A stretch of 64,000 nt of DNA from Dipteronia dyeriana. Taxonomy: Eukaryota > Streptophyta > Magnoliopsida > Sapindales > Sapindaceae. Positions 21,191 to 33,575 of this stretch are shown piece by piece; position 1 is the first letter of the stretch, and every line of letters starts with the position of its first letter. The notes below the pieces were generated by a model. The model was not told where the DNA came from. It saw nothing but the letters and a program-made list of their open reading frames with translations, and searched no databases. The position numbers were made by a program, and so were the translations under genes. The stretch covers positions 13,098,001-13,162,000 of the forward strand of contig CM065296.1 of NCBI GenBank assembly GCA_032871835.1, written 5' to 3'.

Positions 21191-23040
21191 TGTGAATATT
21201 ATTGGGTCCTATCTTTCCTTTACCCTTTTTGGGTCTGGCTCCATCGAGTTCACGTCAAAGCTATGTCTTGCTTCTACTGCTTCTCTGAATTCCTGTGTTC
21301 GCTCTCGGTTACTTCTCCCAGTGGATGGTCCTCCAAAGATTATATGTATTACTTCATTGGCCTCTGGACTGGCCCTTTGATTTTGACTAGAGCTGTGATC
21401 AGCCATGATCTCTTTCTTTATTTCTGACTTCTTATCCCTTTTCAAGATTACATCCTGAAGATGTCTCTCCCGAATAAGGGTTTTTATGTAATCTCTGAGC
21501 TGGTAACACTTGGAAGTCTCATGACCGGTTTCCTTGTGGAATCTGCAGTATTTGGTTGTATCCTGTGGGGCGAACTGAGACTGTCATCGTGGCTCTTGTA
21601 CCAAATTCTTTACATCCAGTATGACTAGGATTTTCTCCTGCTTTTTCTGAGAGGGGTGTAGTTGGTGTATCAACCTCGGTATTTTTCCGTGGTCTGTTCT
21701 GCATTACGCCCATTCCCCCCATCTTTGCTCTTTTCTTTGATGTTTCCTTTCTGTTTTCCCTTTTTGTTCTGCACCTTCGACTCAACGTCTTTTACGGGTT
21801 TTCCTCCATGCATGTAGCATCCTCTAATGGCTAACTATTCTTCTTCGGCTAGTGCATATCCTCCCACCCTATCCATCATATCTGCGTATCTGGTCAGGCG
21901 GGCTCTTCTCAGGTCAAAAGACAACCGTCCATTCTGTAGGTTGTTGATGAATGCATCAATTATCGCTTCATCATTTGCACTGCCGATTTATGATACTGCT
22001 TGGCCGAATCTCCCCATGTATTTCTTCATCGACTCATTTTTCCTTTTTTTTTTAGAAAGGTAAGCCACTGATTTTTTCCTATGAACATTGCTTATAAATT
22101 GCCTTGAGAAACTCCTGCTCAGTTCACTAAAACTTCAGATGCTTGCTGGGGGCAATCTCCCGAACAATCTTGAACCCATGTCTCCTAGAGTTTATGGAAA
22201 GTTGAGGCATAGTAAGGGATCGCTATAAGCATACTGGGCCATAGCACTTTTATAGCGTCTGACATGATCTTTTGGGTCTGTATCCTTTTTGAACTGTTCC
22301 ACGTATGGCATCCTGAATCTTTCTAGGAATGAAGTCTGCAGGATGTCCCTAGTGAATAGGTTGTCAGAATCCTCGTCAGATAAATCGTTGTACCCATAAC
22401 GTCTGACCAGTGCGTCCATTTGACGCCTATTGTTCTCGACTTCTCGAGTTAGGCTCTGGATTACGATATCTCTGTCTCCCACCGGAATTTCCTAATGGTT
22501 GAATCGCTGGGTGATTGTCATTCCTCTTTCTGTCTCTTCACTTTGATACCGAGTTTCACGTATGATTCCATGATGATACTTGCGATGGTGCCGATCGCTA
22601 TCTTCTGATGACGACCGATCCCTGTGCAGGTCATGTTTATGGTGTCTAGCACGGACTGTCTGATCCTGGTTCTGCTACTGGCGTGGTCGTTCCTCTTTAG
22701 ATGTTTCACGTCCAGCCGGATTGATTGGAGCAGAGTTTCTTTTTGCTTCCAGTGCATTTAGTTTTGGCCTTTCTACAACCGAACGAAGCCTCACAGGTGG
22801 GAGGTTAGAAGTTTGTGCTTCTTCTGCAGCCAGTACATCAACTCCTTCCTTTGCTGTGTCTACCACTAATTGTTGCAACGTCTCTCAGAAACGTTATGTC
22901 AGGTCTCTGCTGGTCGGAGAAACTTGATGGATCCCTGCCAAGAATGTAGGTTGGTTTTCTATGGTTGCAGCGAGATCTCACGAGCTACTGCCAACATGGA
23001 ACTTATATGGAGATTTTTGGACATCCCCAGAATTGCTTCT
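21191..23040 (-). pseudogene. Element B gag
   Basis: Capsid/nucleocapsid region in several frames. Near the 5' end 22675-22878 is hydrophilic. 22192-22482 carries the retrotransposon-gag start (RRYGYNDLSDEDSDN, then PYVEQFKKDTDPKDHVRRYK). The zinc-knuckle remnant lies around 21480-21545, before an open part 21209-21445 that ends the gag with IIFGGPSTGRSNRERTQEF. That tail phrase is shared with element I at 44020-44100 (NIIFGGPHTGKSSRER), so the two are related lineages. Frameshifts near 22190 and 21520-21800 break it. Confidence 0.78.
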
Positions 23041-23077
23041 GCTTTGTACCATTACTTTTAATTAAATTGGAGGTTCA

Positions 23078-23098
23078 ACCCCTCTTTCTAGCGCCAAT
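23078..23098 (-). promoter_or_regulatory. Element B primer-binding site
   Basis: On the minus strand ATTGGCGCTAGAAAGAGGGG directly follows the 5' LTR. Element I has the near-identical ATTGGCACTAGAAGGAGGGG at 42148-42167, which supports shared primer use. The tRNA is not assigned. Confidence 0.75.
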
Positions 23099-23982
23099 TG
23101 TTGACATCGATTTCTATGTGTATGAGAAAAGCCAACAAGGATTGGATTTTAGCTGTGATTTCAAAGGGAAAGAGAAGGAGAAAGTAATCAGACGCAAGTT
23201 TTTTACGTGGTAAAACTCTGATGACTGAAGAAAAGTCCACGGGTGGTTGAATGATCAACCAAACCAAAATCCACTATGAAATAATATAAATACAATTCCC
23301 GATCTCTCTTTCTTCTCTCTGTATTTTTCTATGATTGCTGTGTCTATCTGTGTGATGAGATTATGGGTCTATTTATATGTTTATAGAATCCTAATCTTTT
23401 TTGTACAAGTAATAAAAGATCTTTGTATTTAATTACGATTGTTTGCTTGTTCGAAGTAGTTTGTCTTCTTTCCTGTTTTGGAGACTTGTATTGAGATCGA
23501 ATGAGACTCTAGTAATGTAATCCAATTAGGACTTATTTCCTTATGAGATTGTAGTCTTTTTGAAGAAATAAAATTGTTGCCTGATTAGGAACCGTTCCTA
23601 TTTGATAATTCTGTTCTTCTTGGAATTCCTCTTTGATATGGATATCTTCGTGTATTTTAATGACTTGATTCGTGTGAGCTACGCGCTGGGCTTTTTATTC
23701 AGTTTTCTTCATGTTTGTCCCGAGTAGAAAACGATATCAGCTGGTCCCGAGTGACGTCATCTGATCTCGAGTAGACAATGTCATCAATTAGCCCCGAGTA
23801 TGTTTAACTGACCCCTAGTAGTATATGGCGCCAGTTAACCCCGAGCAGGTCTTGTTCAATACTTGTTTATTCGAGCTTCTCTTATTTGGTGATGCCTTGT
23901 AGGATGCCTATTCGGATGTCCACCTGACAAATTTATCCTCTTTGATAATGACGTGTATATCTGATAAAATTTACATACGACA
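23099..23982 (-). repeat. Element B 5' LTR
   Basis: 884 bp, plus-strand start TGTTGACATCG and end ATACGACA, so TG...CA termini are intact. It aligns with 9233-9720 plus 12552-12948. A minus-strand TATA box is visible as the complement of ATTTATA at 23371-23377, followed on the transcript side by AGACCC. Confidence 0.93.
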
Positions 23983-24526
23983 CCACCAATAAAACAATCA
24001 ATAAGCTCATAAAGAAGAAGCTACAACAACATGAGGGTAAATGGGCCGAGGTGCTCCCCGATGTACTTTGGGCATATCGAACCACTAAAAGGACCGCAGC
24101 CGGAGAAACCCCATACTCTTTAGATTTCGGGGTAGAGGAAGTCCTACTGATCGAGCACAAGCTAACTTCATTCAAGGTTCAACATTTCGAGCCAGAAAGT
24201 AACGAGGTCAAGCTAAGGGCCAAGCTAGACCTATTGAAGGAAAAACAAGAACGGGTAGAAAAAAGGTTACAATTAACCAAAACTGGATCGTAAGGTACTT
24301 CAACAAAAAATTTAAAGCTTGTGGTTTCAAGGAAAGGGACCTAGTGCTCTGGAAGGTAACCCAGAACACCAAGACCCGGTCGGATAGGGTATTGGCCCCA
24401 AACTGGGAAGGCCCCTACCTGGTGAAGGTAATCTTCTGAAGCGGGGCCTACAAGTTAGAAGACATGGATGGACATCCAATTGACCACACCTAGAATGCAA
24501 ACCACCTAAAGAAGTTCTACCCGTAG
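23983..24526 (+). pseudogene. Element A integrase, second part
   Basis: Resumes the core directly after the second CCACC: NKTINKLIKKKLQQHEGKW, VLPDVLWAYRTTKRTAAGET and PYSLDFGVE (open 24051-24293). The C-terminal domain is readable as KERDLVLWKV and NWEGPYLV, ending at the HLKKFYP motif with a TAG at 24524-24526. Read together with 8500-9232, this shows that B landed two codons after the catalytic Glu of A. Confidence 0.9.
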
Positions 24527-25633
24527 ATGAATGAAAGCTCTTAGTTAACCTAGGATAGGTACCAGTGCAGGTGCCCCGTAAGCATTGTACTCATGATTTG
24601 ATCATCAATAAAGTCTCCATTTATTTCTCCATTTCCATCCATTTATGTTTTCAACAACGATAATTCACCATGATCACTCTGAACTGGGGAATCCATATGG
24701 CTACCCCGATGCCTTGGTCAGGCACCACCCCCCACTAAGAAGGGTCTAAGCGTAAGTGCATAGTTACCAACCAGATCTTAAGACCAAAATAGTTAGATAG
24801 CACTCATGATTCCCTTGGTCAAGCGAGCCCCCTCCCTAGGAAGGGTATAAGAGTAAGTGCATAGTTGTCAACCAGATCACAAGACTAGGATAGCCAAAAT
24901 GGCGTTCCAGATGCCTTGGTCGGGGCTACCACCCCCAAGAAGGATCTAGGTGTAAGTGCATAGCCCACTAGATTAAGATAGCCATGGTGTTGTACCTCCC
25001 CGATACAAGGATGAAGGGGACATAGATTAGTTCAACCAAAATTTTCACCAAAGTACCAAGATTCCTATAAGTAGGAATGCCCGGTACCCCGGTTCTCCAA
25101 GAAAGGAAAATCAATATGGTATAAGGTTCCATGAGGATCGCTTTCACCAAGTACCTCGGTGACCTGGTACCGACCATTTATTTACTCTAGATTAATCATT
25201 CACCTAATTTAAAGTTGTTTTATGTTGTCAGGGTTCGTTTAAATTGAGAATGCACTGGGGACTTGAAGTGATGGCAATGAACATCCTAGTCAAGATATCA
25301 TCTAAGTACTAGGATGCCATGACAAAGGGACGTCCTTGGTACCCAATCACTTGCTACATGTCTTTTTGCCAAAGTTCTGATACAGGGATGGTCCAAGTCA
25401 AAAGCGCAATGTCCTTAAAGAACCAGAAGACCACTCAAACAAAGAACTTTACGAATTATAACTCAAAGGATTAAAATTTTACTAAGTGCCGAAACTAGTA
25501 CCAGGCAAACTAGTACCAGTTGCCTGGTCTATTTTGACCCTATATACTTATCAAAATTTTTAATCTTCTCCTGTATTACCATATTTTGTATAAGTCAGGT
25601 ATATGTGAGGGACTGAATTCTAGATCAAGTAAG
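24527..25633. other. Element A spacer between pol and antisense gene, left of F
   Basis: Non-coding. It holds the 101-bp triplicated repeat (24690-24990), then AT-rich sequence with CCTTGGT- and GGTACC-containing phrases that also occur in the LTRs of A. Element F interrupts it at 25633. No gene is supported. Confidence 0.6.
24690..24990. repeat. 101-bp tandem triplication in element A
   Basis: CCTTGGTC phrases at 24712, 24813 and 24914 are exactly 101 bp apart. Each is followed by a C-rich block, AAGAAGG or AGGAAGG, then GTAAGTGCATAG. Two of the three units continue with an ACCAACCAGAT-like phrase. The units are moderately diverged. Confidence 0.85.
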
Positions 25634-26190
25634 TGTAGCGGAAGCGTGAGAAAATTGAAAATTAGGGTTTGCGTATAAATAAAAAATTTCCCTTTGAATA
25701 ACAAGAACCTTAACCCTAGATTAATTGATGTATATAAAAAGTATTGAACATTTTTTTTTCTCGTGACGATTGAACTTGTGTCGAATTGAATCCGTAAGAT
25801 CTTCCAATCCAATCACGAATGTGAATCACCTAGGAGTGTGGGCTCCCTTTCATTGAATTGTATACTTGAGGATGAAAACAAACAAAATCTTATTCTTTGT
25901 TAGTCACAATAATCCTCCAAGAGAAAAACCAAGATCGTCCGGTCACTTGTGAATTATCAGTCAATTTGATTGAAACTCGTGTGAACTTTGATTCGATGTT
26001 GTACACAAAACCCTTTAGATGCAAAGGATACTAGTGTACTATCGAAAACAAAAACGTTCCCTCTTTTCTCTACGCTTGGCTGAATTCTTAACACAATGAG
26101 TTGGACGAAGTTTTTTTTTATATATAACAATAAAAAACAAATAAAAAACAACTTCTCCCCCTAAAAAAGAAAGGCTTGGTCGAAATTACA

Positions 26191-26251
<61 letters not shown>

Positions 26252-27850
26252 ATCATAAATCCTTTCCTAAGAAGAATTTACTTAGTTGTTAAGAATCCTT
26301 TCCTTATGTGGATTTACTTGGTGGTTAAGAATCCTTTTGTAAAAAAAATTCTATCATACACCAAGACTCTTAATCCAACTCAATAGTGTACTTGTAACCA
26401 TATTAAAGACTTCCTAATTTGATTAGATAAATAATTTTTTTTTATTTACTTATCAAATATAGTCTTTAATATTAGTTATACTACCAACTATAGTATAATG
26501 TTAGAAGACATTCTCTTATTAGGAAAAAGATTTTGACTTTTAATTAAATAATTAATTAATCAACAAATTAATTAATTTCTATTTAATTAAATAATAAAAT
26601 AAAATATATTAGCCTTGCCGCCCATGACATTATATAGGGATATATATTATTTTTCTTATTTTATTAAATCCATTGGACCTTAATAAAAAGTCCACATGTG
26701 AACTAGACCCATTTTTACAAAAAGAAACAAGGCCACATGCCTTAATATAATTCTAAATGGACCCATAAATTGGTCCGGTAGAATATATCAAGTGATCCAT
26801 ACAAGTTCGTGTGGTTTGGAGATCTTGGCGGGCTATCTAAATTTAAGCTCCAATAGACACAACCCAATCACAATCAACAAATGATTCACTTAGGTCCGAT
26901 CTACTAATTTTAGTTTATTCCACTAAGGAACTAAAATTGAACTCTTAAATAAAGATAGAATAAGTTAATATTTCTTACTCATACCCTAGACAACCTTATT
27001 GGAGAAAGTGTATCATCGTGAAGAATACTAATAATCGCCAAGAGCTCATAGACCGCATATAGCTCTCTAAGTTACCATATTTACTCATATGACCACATTT
27101 TGAACTTGGATATTTTGACTTGTCCAGAAGACATGTTTCAATAAACGCTATTAAAAACTTAACGCTAAGATTTAATATCCAATACCTCAAAACATCCATA
27201 TGATGATATTCTACTCTCATTTAATAAATGAAGCCACAATGTCCATAACTATAAATGAAGTCTTCTATCGATTAACAAATGAATACCGCCAAACTATCGA
27301 GGATAGACTATATTATATAATCGTACTCATTAATAGCTCAAATTATAACACTTGCAACCATAAGTCCACAATTTATCTCAGGATTGAGATAGACTCTCCG
27401 ATTATCTTCAAATGAAAACTTTTTTCCATTGACGGTTCTAGATAAAGTATTTCATTGTTATCCTATTCAATTCACCCAGTGCACTAGATTCTTTTGCCAA
27501 AAGACACCACACTTTGATGATTCTAGACTCATCATAACACATTTGATCCCATTCAAATGCTAGAAAAAGAATCTACAACTTTGACAAGATAAAGGTGCCC
27601 AACCTTTTATCTTTAGTTGTGATTATTATTCAAGACTAACTAATGAATTGTGTCTACCTCATACATATCTAGATGTATGAAAAATTCTTCTTTTCTCATA
27701 GTCTTTTGACCTTATGATTATTTACTTTTGACAATTATAATAGTTAAACTATAAATTCTATAAGAATTGTTAAACTAGAAATCACTTTATTAATATGAAA
27801 AGATTGTCAAATACATTATTATACTCTTGCTATCGAGCATAATCCTAACA
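25634..27850 (-). repeat. Element F 3' LTR
   Basis: About 2.22 kb, closely matching 33037-35258. It contains a TA microsatellite (26191-26250) whose length differs from the other LTR. The first bases lack the GGAACCCCGCTAT segment found at the start of the other copy. The last bases ATAATCCTAACA are followed by the complement of the purine tract. Confidence 0.94.
26191..26250. repeat. TA microsatellite
   Basis: About 29 TA units inside the F 3' LTR. The same place in the 5' LTR holds only a short TA run (33636-33650), so the tract has expanded or shrunk since insertion. Confidence 0.95.
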
Positions 27851-27864
27851 ATCTCCCACTTGCT
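27851..27864 (-). promoter_or_regulatory. Element F polypurine tract
   Basis: On the minus strand AGCAAGTGGGAGAT lies immediately before the LTR start TGTTAGGATT. The near-identical CAAGTGGGAGAT precedes the 3' LTR of copia G at 48619-48630. It primes plus-strand synthesis. Confidence 0.85.
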
Positions 27865-27899
27865 CTATAGCAAATGTGTCATATCTCTCATCCCCATGA

Positions 27900-28910
27900 T
27901 CTCTAGATGCCCATAAAAAATCTTTTATGGAAGAGCCTTTGTAAAGGGATCCGCTAGATTATCTGCTGACGCGATCTTGGTAATCATCATGTCACCCATA
28001 TGCACAATTTCTCTCAGAAGGTGATACTTCCTGCAATGTGCTTCCCTCTCTTATGACTTCTTGGTTCTTCCGAATTAGCCACTGCTCTACTATTGTCACA
28101 ATAGATAGTGATCTGCTTATTCGTATCAGAAACCACTTCCAACTCAATCAAGAATTAGGGGAGCCAGACAGCCTCTCTAGCCACCTCGCATGCGGAAACA
28201 TACTCGGCTTTCATGGTGGAATCAACCATACAAGATTGCTTAATACTCCTCCATATGACTGCCCCTCCTCCAATAGTAAACACTGATCCTGATGTTGATC
28301 TTCTGGAGTCAGAATCTGACTGAAAATTAGAATCTGTATACCTAAAGGGAATTAAATCCCCTTCAGAGTATACAAGCATATAATCTCTCGTTCTCCTAAG
28401 ATACTTGGAAATATGCTTGACTGTCGTCCAGTGATCAGGACCAAGTTTCGATTGAAACTTGCTAACTATGCCCATAACAAAACAAATATCTAGTCTAGTG
28501 TAGAGCATTGCATACATGACACTTCCAACTGTTGATGCATATGGAACCCTACTCATGAATTGCTCTTCATGCTCATTCTTAGTAACTTGTTCCTTAGAAA
28601 GTTTAATTCCATGTCTGAAAGGTAACATACCTTTCTTGGAATCTTGCATGGAAAACCTAGACAAGATTTTATCTATGTGTGAAGCTTTGGATAATACAAT
28701 CGTTTTATTCTTTATATCCCTTATGACTTGAATACCAAGAATATAACTTGCTTCTCCTAAGTCCTTTATATCAAATTGTTTTGCTAACCATTCTTTTATT
28801 GATGTCAATACACCTACATCGTTTCCGATGAGTAGTATATCATCAACATAAAGAACTAGGAAAACTATTTTGTCTCCTTTAATCCTTTTGGTATACACAA
28901 GGTTCATCAC
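27900..28910 (-). pseudogene. Element F RT C-terminal part and RNase H
   Basis: The open part 28155-28910 (251 residues) carries the copia RT catalytic motif LYVDDILLIGND, then DLGEASYILGIQ, LSKASHIDKIL and VPYASTVGSVMYAMLYTRLD. The RNase H part follows with YTDSNFQSDSDSRRSTSGSV, VIWRSIKQSCMVDSTMKAEY and EAVWLP, then an in-frame TAA. The remainder is readable beyond it (CDNS, HKRGKHI) down to about 27900 with further stops. All main catalytic acids are visible. It is close in sequence to the G block at 47623-48517. Confidence 0.9.
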
Positions 28911-29391
28911 TGTTTTGAATAAATCCAGAACTTTTCACGGCTTGATTGAACCTTATGTTCCAGGATCTGGACACTTGCTTCAATCCATATATGGATCTTT
29001 GCAACTTGCATACCCTTTCCTCTTAGCCCTTTTCAATAAATCTTTCTGGTTGCATCGTGTAGATGCTTTCGTCAAGACTTCCATTAAGGAAAGTTGTCTT
29101 GACGTCCATTTGCCAAATCTCTAGGTCTAGAGATGCCACAATGGATAAGAGTATCCTAATGGATTTAAGCATGGCCACAGGAGAGAAGGTTTCTTCATAA
29201 TCGATACCTTCCTTCTGTGTATACCCTTTAGCTACCGATCTAGCTATAAAGGTTTCCACTTTTCCATCCATTCCTCTTTCACTTTTTTATACCTACTTGC
29301 ACCCGATGGGTTTTATCCCTTTAGGCAAGTCTACAAGAGACCAGACTTTGCTTTTGAACATAGATTCAATTTCAAATTGCATTGCCTTTTG
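28911..29391 (-). pseudogene. Element F RT N-terminal part
   Basis: Open at 29023-29271: IARSVAKGYTQKEGIDYEET, FSPVAMLKSIRILLSI, then QMDVKTTFLNGSL, holding the first catalytic Asp of copia RT. Frame changes separate it from the YVDD half and from integrase. Confidence 0.88.
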
Positions 29392-30832
29392 CTAATGGCG
29401 ACAATCAACATCTTCCATTACTTCTTTATACGTATAGGGATCATTATCGTCTGGGAGATTCTCTATAGATTCTCCTAGACCAATGTATCTCTCGGGTTGT
29501 CTACTAACCCTCCAACTACGATGAGGTATGGTAGATTGTTGATCTTGTGTTGGTACAGAACTTACAATTGGGCTTGGTTTTGAAACCTTTTGTGGAATTG
29601 TATCTCCTGAAAGCTCATTCAGAACAATTCTACTTTTAGGTACAAAAATATTCATATAGTCCTTTTCCAGAAATTTTGCATTTGCCAAAACAAATACTTT
29701 ATGATCTGAAGGACTATAAAAATAATATCGTTTTGTTCCTTTTGGATACCCTACAAATATGCATGTTTTTAAATGGGACTCCATCTTTTTTGTCTTTCCT
29801 TTTACAAGTGCGCAGGACATCCAAATATCCTGAAGTCTTGTAAACTAGGCTTTCGCCCGGTCCATAACTCATGCGGTGTTTTAGGAACCGAATTAGATGG
29901 TACATCGTTTAGAATGTACATTGCGGTTTGTAAAGCATATCCCTAAAAAGAATTAGGGAGCGTTGAATAAGTCAACATAGACCTAACATGTCCAAAAGAG
30001 TTCTATTTCTCCTTTCTACCACCCCATTTTGTTGAGGTGTGCTTGGTGTAGAAAACTGAGAAATTATCCCATTATCAATAAGATATTGCTGATACTCACT
30101 AGATAGATATTCTCCACCACGATCAGACCTCAAGATTTTTATACGTTTCTCAAGTTGATTTTCAACTTCAACTTTAAATGCTTTGAACATGTCAAAAACA
30201 TCCGACTTATGTCTCATAAGATACACATGGCCAAATCTTGAGTGATCATCTGTGAAAGTGATGAAGTACTCATATCCACCTCTAGCTTGAATGCTCATAG
30301 GTCCACACACATCAGTGTGTATCAATCCTAAACATTCGATGGCTTCTATGCCTTTGGTCGTAAACGACCTTTTGGTCATTTTACCTTCCAAACAAGATTT
30401 ACAAGTTGGTAGATCATCGACCTTTAAGTCACTTAGAGGTCCGTCACTTACCAATCTTTTAATCCAATTAAGGTTAATATGACCTAGGCACAAATGCCAT
30501 AGGTATGTTTCTTCTTTTGATAATTTTACTCTTTTATGATTAGGTTCCGTTGATCCCGTGTCTAACAAGTGAGAGATATTTCCATGCAAATAGAATAAAC
30601 TGTTTTCCAATGTACCTTTACAAACAAATTTGTTACTCTTACTAATAATAAAACCTTTATTAAAAGTAACCGAATATCCAAATTTATTTAGACAAGAGAC
30701 CGAAATTAAATTCCTTTTGAATTGTGGTATATAATAAACGTTTATTAAATATGAATGCCTATAAGAATCTAAATTGATTCTAATATCTCCCACTTCACTA
30801 GTAGACACCAACGCTCCATTACCTAAATGCAA
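29392..30832 (-). pseudogene. Element F end of protease and integrase
   Basis: 30832 downward starts with LGNGALV, the tail of the copia protease. The pre-integrase zinc domain follows (YLWHLCLGHINLNWIKRLV and CKSCLEGK). The integrase core has its Asp in GLIHTDVCGPM, its Asp in RSDRGGEY and its Glu in QQNGVVERRNRTL. The core is open for 286 residues. The C-terminal linker continues at 29392-29905 in two frames (TCIFVGYPKGTKRYYFY). It is frameshifted near 29,970 and 29,820. Confidence 0.9.
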
Positions 30833-31625
30833 GTTGAATTCATTATTATTCAGTCTATTCCTTTTACCCTTTTCACCACAAAGGAAACACTTCCCTTTAG
30901 TCTTGGTTACTTTCTTGGTCTCTTTCTCAGAAGGCCCAAGTTGTTTTTTCTTCTGTTGTTTCTTGACCTTCTAACGGGTCTTAACAGTAACAACTTTACC
31001 AACCATATGAATCTCTTGACCCTTGCCTTTCACAAGGATCTTCTCGATGCTTTGATCATCTTGCATCAGGCCTTGCAAGATGTTTTCCTTATTGTTAAAG
31101 GTTGAGTCCAACTTGAACTGATCAAAGGAATCTGATAGTGAGTTGACAATCATGTCAATTTTTGTCTCACCATCTATCTCATCACCATTTAGTTCAGCAA
31201 TGTTGAGATATGCTATGACTTTCATCATGTGATCTTTCACAGCCTGTCTAGGTTTTATCCTAAGATTCATGAAAGCAGTCACTGCCTCTCTCTTAGTCGT
31301 CCTAGATCTTATAGCAAACATCTTCTTTAAGAACATCATTATATTGACAACAGTCTCTATTCCTTCAAGTTGCTCTTGCATCACGTCGGAGATGGTGGCC
31401 ATACTGTAACGTACATTTAGCCATCTCATCTGAAGACTCCCACTGCTGATACTTATCTCTTTGCTCATAAGTAAATTCATTAGTAGGAATAGGTGGTTTA
31501 GGAGTATATAGAATGAACTTATGCTTTTTAGCTTGCCACAACAACCCAATATTCCTTTTCCATGTGACATAATTATCATCAGTTAAAGTATTATCATTTA
31601 GGATATTGATTATGGATGGGGTCAT
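30833..31625 (-). pseudogene. Element F gag with truncated zinc knuckle
   Basis: Starts at the ATG at 31625 (MTPSIINILNDNTLTDDNY, then WKRNIGLLWQAKK), the copia gag pattern. A frameshift near 31430 moves the reading to the frame open to 30971 (GIETVVNIMMFLKKMF, MIVNSLSDSFDQFKL). The nucleocapsid begins KGKCFLCGEKGK at about 30870-30890, but the second half of the knuckle and the whole protease active-site segment are missing. The reading jumps within a few codons to the LGNGALV tail. This is an internal deletion, so F lacks a usable protease. Confidence 0.85.
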
Positions 31626-33020
31626 GATTTCCTTTTAAATAATCATAATATAGCACTTTTGAATATTTATCTTGAATTAAATAAATTAATTCAATCGTAA
31701 AATTCAACGGTGATCCAACACCCCTAAATGTCACACCTTCTTTGGGAGTTCGTGCCATTTACTAGTTGGACTAGGTCCCACCTAATGGTTAACATAACAA
31801 CCAACGTTTTCAAGTTAGCCTTACAATTTTATTAGCAAGAACTCTTGGGAGGATATTAATAAAATTATATTGAGTGTGTTACCAAGTTATTGACCTTCAA
31901 TATAATCCCTCACGAATATCTCTCCCGAATATCCCTCCTTTGGGAGTAGACATCGTTTGGGCTAATTGTCTAGTCTATCCTTGTAAGGAAGTATCTTGCT
32001 AAGTTCCATTCATGAATACCTCTTGGGAGGTTATTACACAAAACATAAAGTTCAACTAAACTTGGAGGCCGTAGATGTTCCAAAACACCTTCTCCCACTC
32101 AATTGTTTAAGGCGTGTGATTGAATTCCAAAGAATGATTTACCAAGTTATCTAGATGTCAATTTAGATACCTAAACCATTCTATGCATGCTCATACCAAA
32201 AGAGATATATGAGTGGCACTCATATTCTATATGACATGTTATCATACAACAATAAATATTGTAATATTTACGAAAATATAAATAGCCACAATTTTGGTCT
32301 ATCCTAGAAAAACAAGTAAATTACATGTCTTGGAATACAAAAAACTCCTTTCTTGGCGAACAAGTCTTCACACAACATTCATCGTTTGGACTCCCTCGGC
32401 TGCCTCCCATGGGCATGTGCACCCTTGGCCCCTTCCCATGGGCGTGCTCATGCCACAACCCAATAAAGGGCTGACATGTGCAGCCATGGCTTCCATAGGG
32501 CTACCGTGAGCAACTCATGCCACAACAAAAGTGGCCGCGTGCTCTTCGCATGCACGTTTGTTGCTACGGCTCGTACGGTCTCAAACTTGTTCCGGTTGCT
32601 CCAAATTCTTCAATTCTTCAATTCTTCAATTCTTCGATACTTGAATGTATTACGTAAGAAATTAAAATAAAAATAATACTGCAGTTTTTTTTATTACAAT
32701 AAGTGCAGTTTTTTTTATTACAACAATAAAATTAAAAAGAAACTTAGCAACTACCAAGAAGGAAATTATGGCGATGATAGACCACCCTTCTTGCTACAAT
32801 CCCAAAACAAAATTACATTGAAATTCTAGGACCAAAATTGAGCAATAACAAACCATATATATATATCTATATATATATATATATATATATATATCCATAC
32901 ATTCCAATGTAAATATATATGCGAATGCCTACAGTGACATCTCTTTCTAAGACATGCATATATACAATAAAAAGAAAAAAAAATCACGAATACATACATC
33001 AATTAATCAAGGGTACAACC
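31626..33020 (-). other. Element F untranslated leader
   Basis: About 1.4 kb between primer site and gag, with no supported gene. It has several related phrases (CTCCCGAATAT, TTTGGGAG, CTTGGGAGG), a CAATTCTT tandem run near 32607-32640, poly-T/ATTACAA repeats near 32684-32720 and a TA microsatellite near 32854-32893. Open frames at 32294-32670 on plus are chance. Confidence 0.6.
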
Positions 33021-33036
33021 AAGCTCTGATACCAAT
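33021..33036 (-). promoter_or_regulatory. Element F primer-binding site
   Basis: On the minus strand ATTGGTATCAGAGCTT follows the 5' LTR. TGGTATCAGAGC is the standard complement to the 3' end of plant initiator methionine tRNA. Confidence 0.93.
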
Positions 33037-33525
33037 TGTAGGGAACCCCGCTATGGAAGCATGAGAAAATTGAAAATTAGGGTTTGAGTGTAAATAAAAA
33101 TTTTCCCTTTGAATAACAAGAACCTTAACCCTAGATTAATTGATGTATATAAAAAGTATTGTACCTTTTTTTTTTCTCGTGACGATTGAACTAGCGTCGA
33201 ATTGAATCTGCAAGATCTTCCAATCCAATCACGAATGTGAATCACCTAGGAGTGTGGGCTCCCTTTCTTTAAATTGTATACCTGAGGAAGGAAACAAACA
33301 AAATCTTCTTCTTTGTTAGTCACAATAATCCTCCAAGAAAAAAACCAAGAACGTCCGGTCACTTATGAATTGTCAGTCAATTTGATTAAAACTCGCGTGA
33401 ACTTTGATTCGATGTTGTACACAAAACCCTTTAGATGCAAATGATACTAGTGTACTATTGAAAACAAAAACGTTCCCTCTTTTCTCTACGCTTGGCCGAA
33501 TTCTTCACACAATGAGTTGGACGAA

Positions 33526-33575
<50 letters not shown>

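Larger units (their letters stand above)
9233..23982 (-). mobile_element. Element B: Ty3/gypsy (Tat-like) LTR retrotransposon
   Basis: A complete insertion in the integrase of element A. The direct flanks are CCACC (9228-9232) and CCACC (23983-23987), a perfect 5-bp target duplication. The element reads on the minus strand. Its 5' LTR is 23099-23982 and its 3' LTR is 9233-12948, the latter split by solo LTR D. Minus-strand order: primer site, gag, protease, RT-RNase H, extra RNase H, integrase. A plus-strand extra gene lies between pol and the 3' LTR. Without D it is about 11.9 kb. The LTRs differ at only scattered sites and pol is longer open than in A, so B is younger, but it still has stop codons and is not autonomous. 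Confidence 0.95.

Noticed and set aside
32294..32670. Plus-strand open frames of 71 and 64 codons in the leader of element F
   Set aside because: Antisense to the F leader, no recognisable domain, and composition driven by CCCATGGGC-type repeats.
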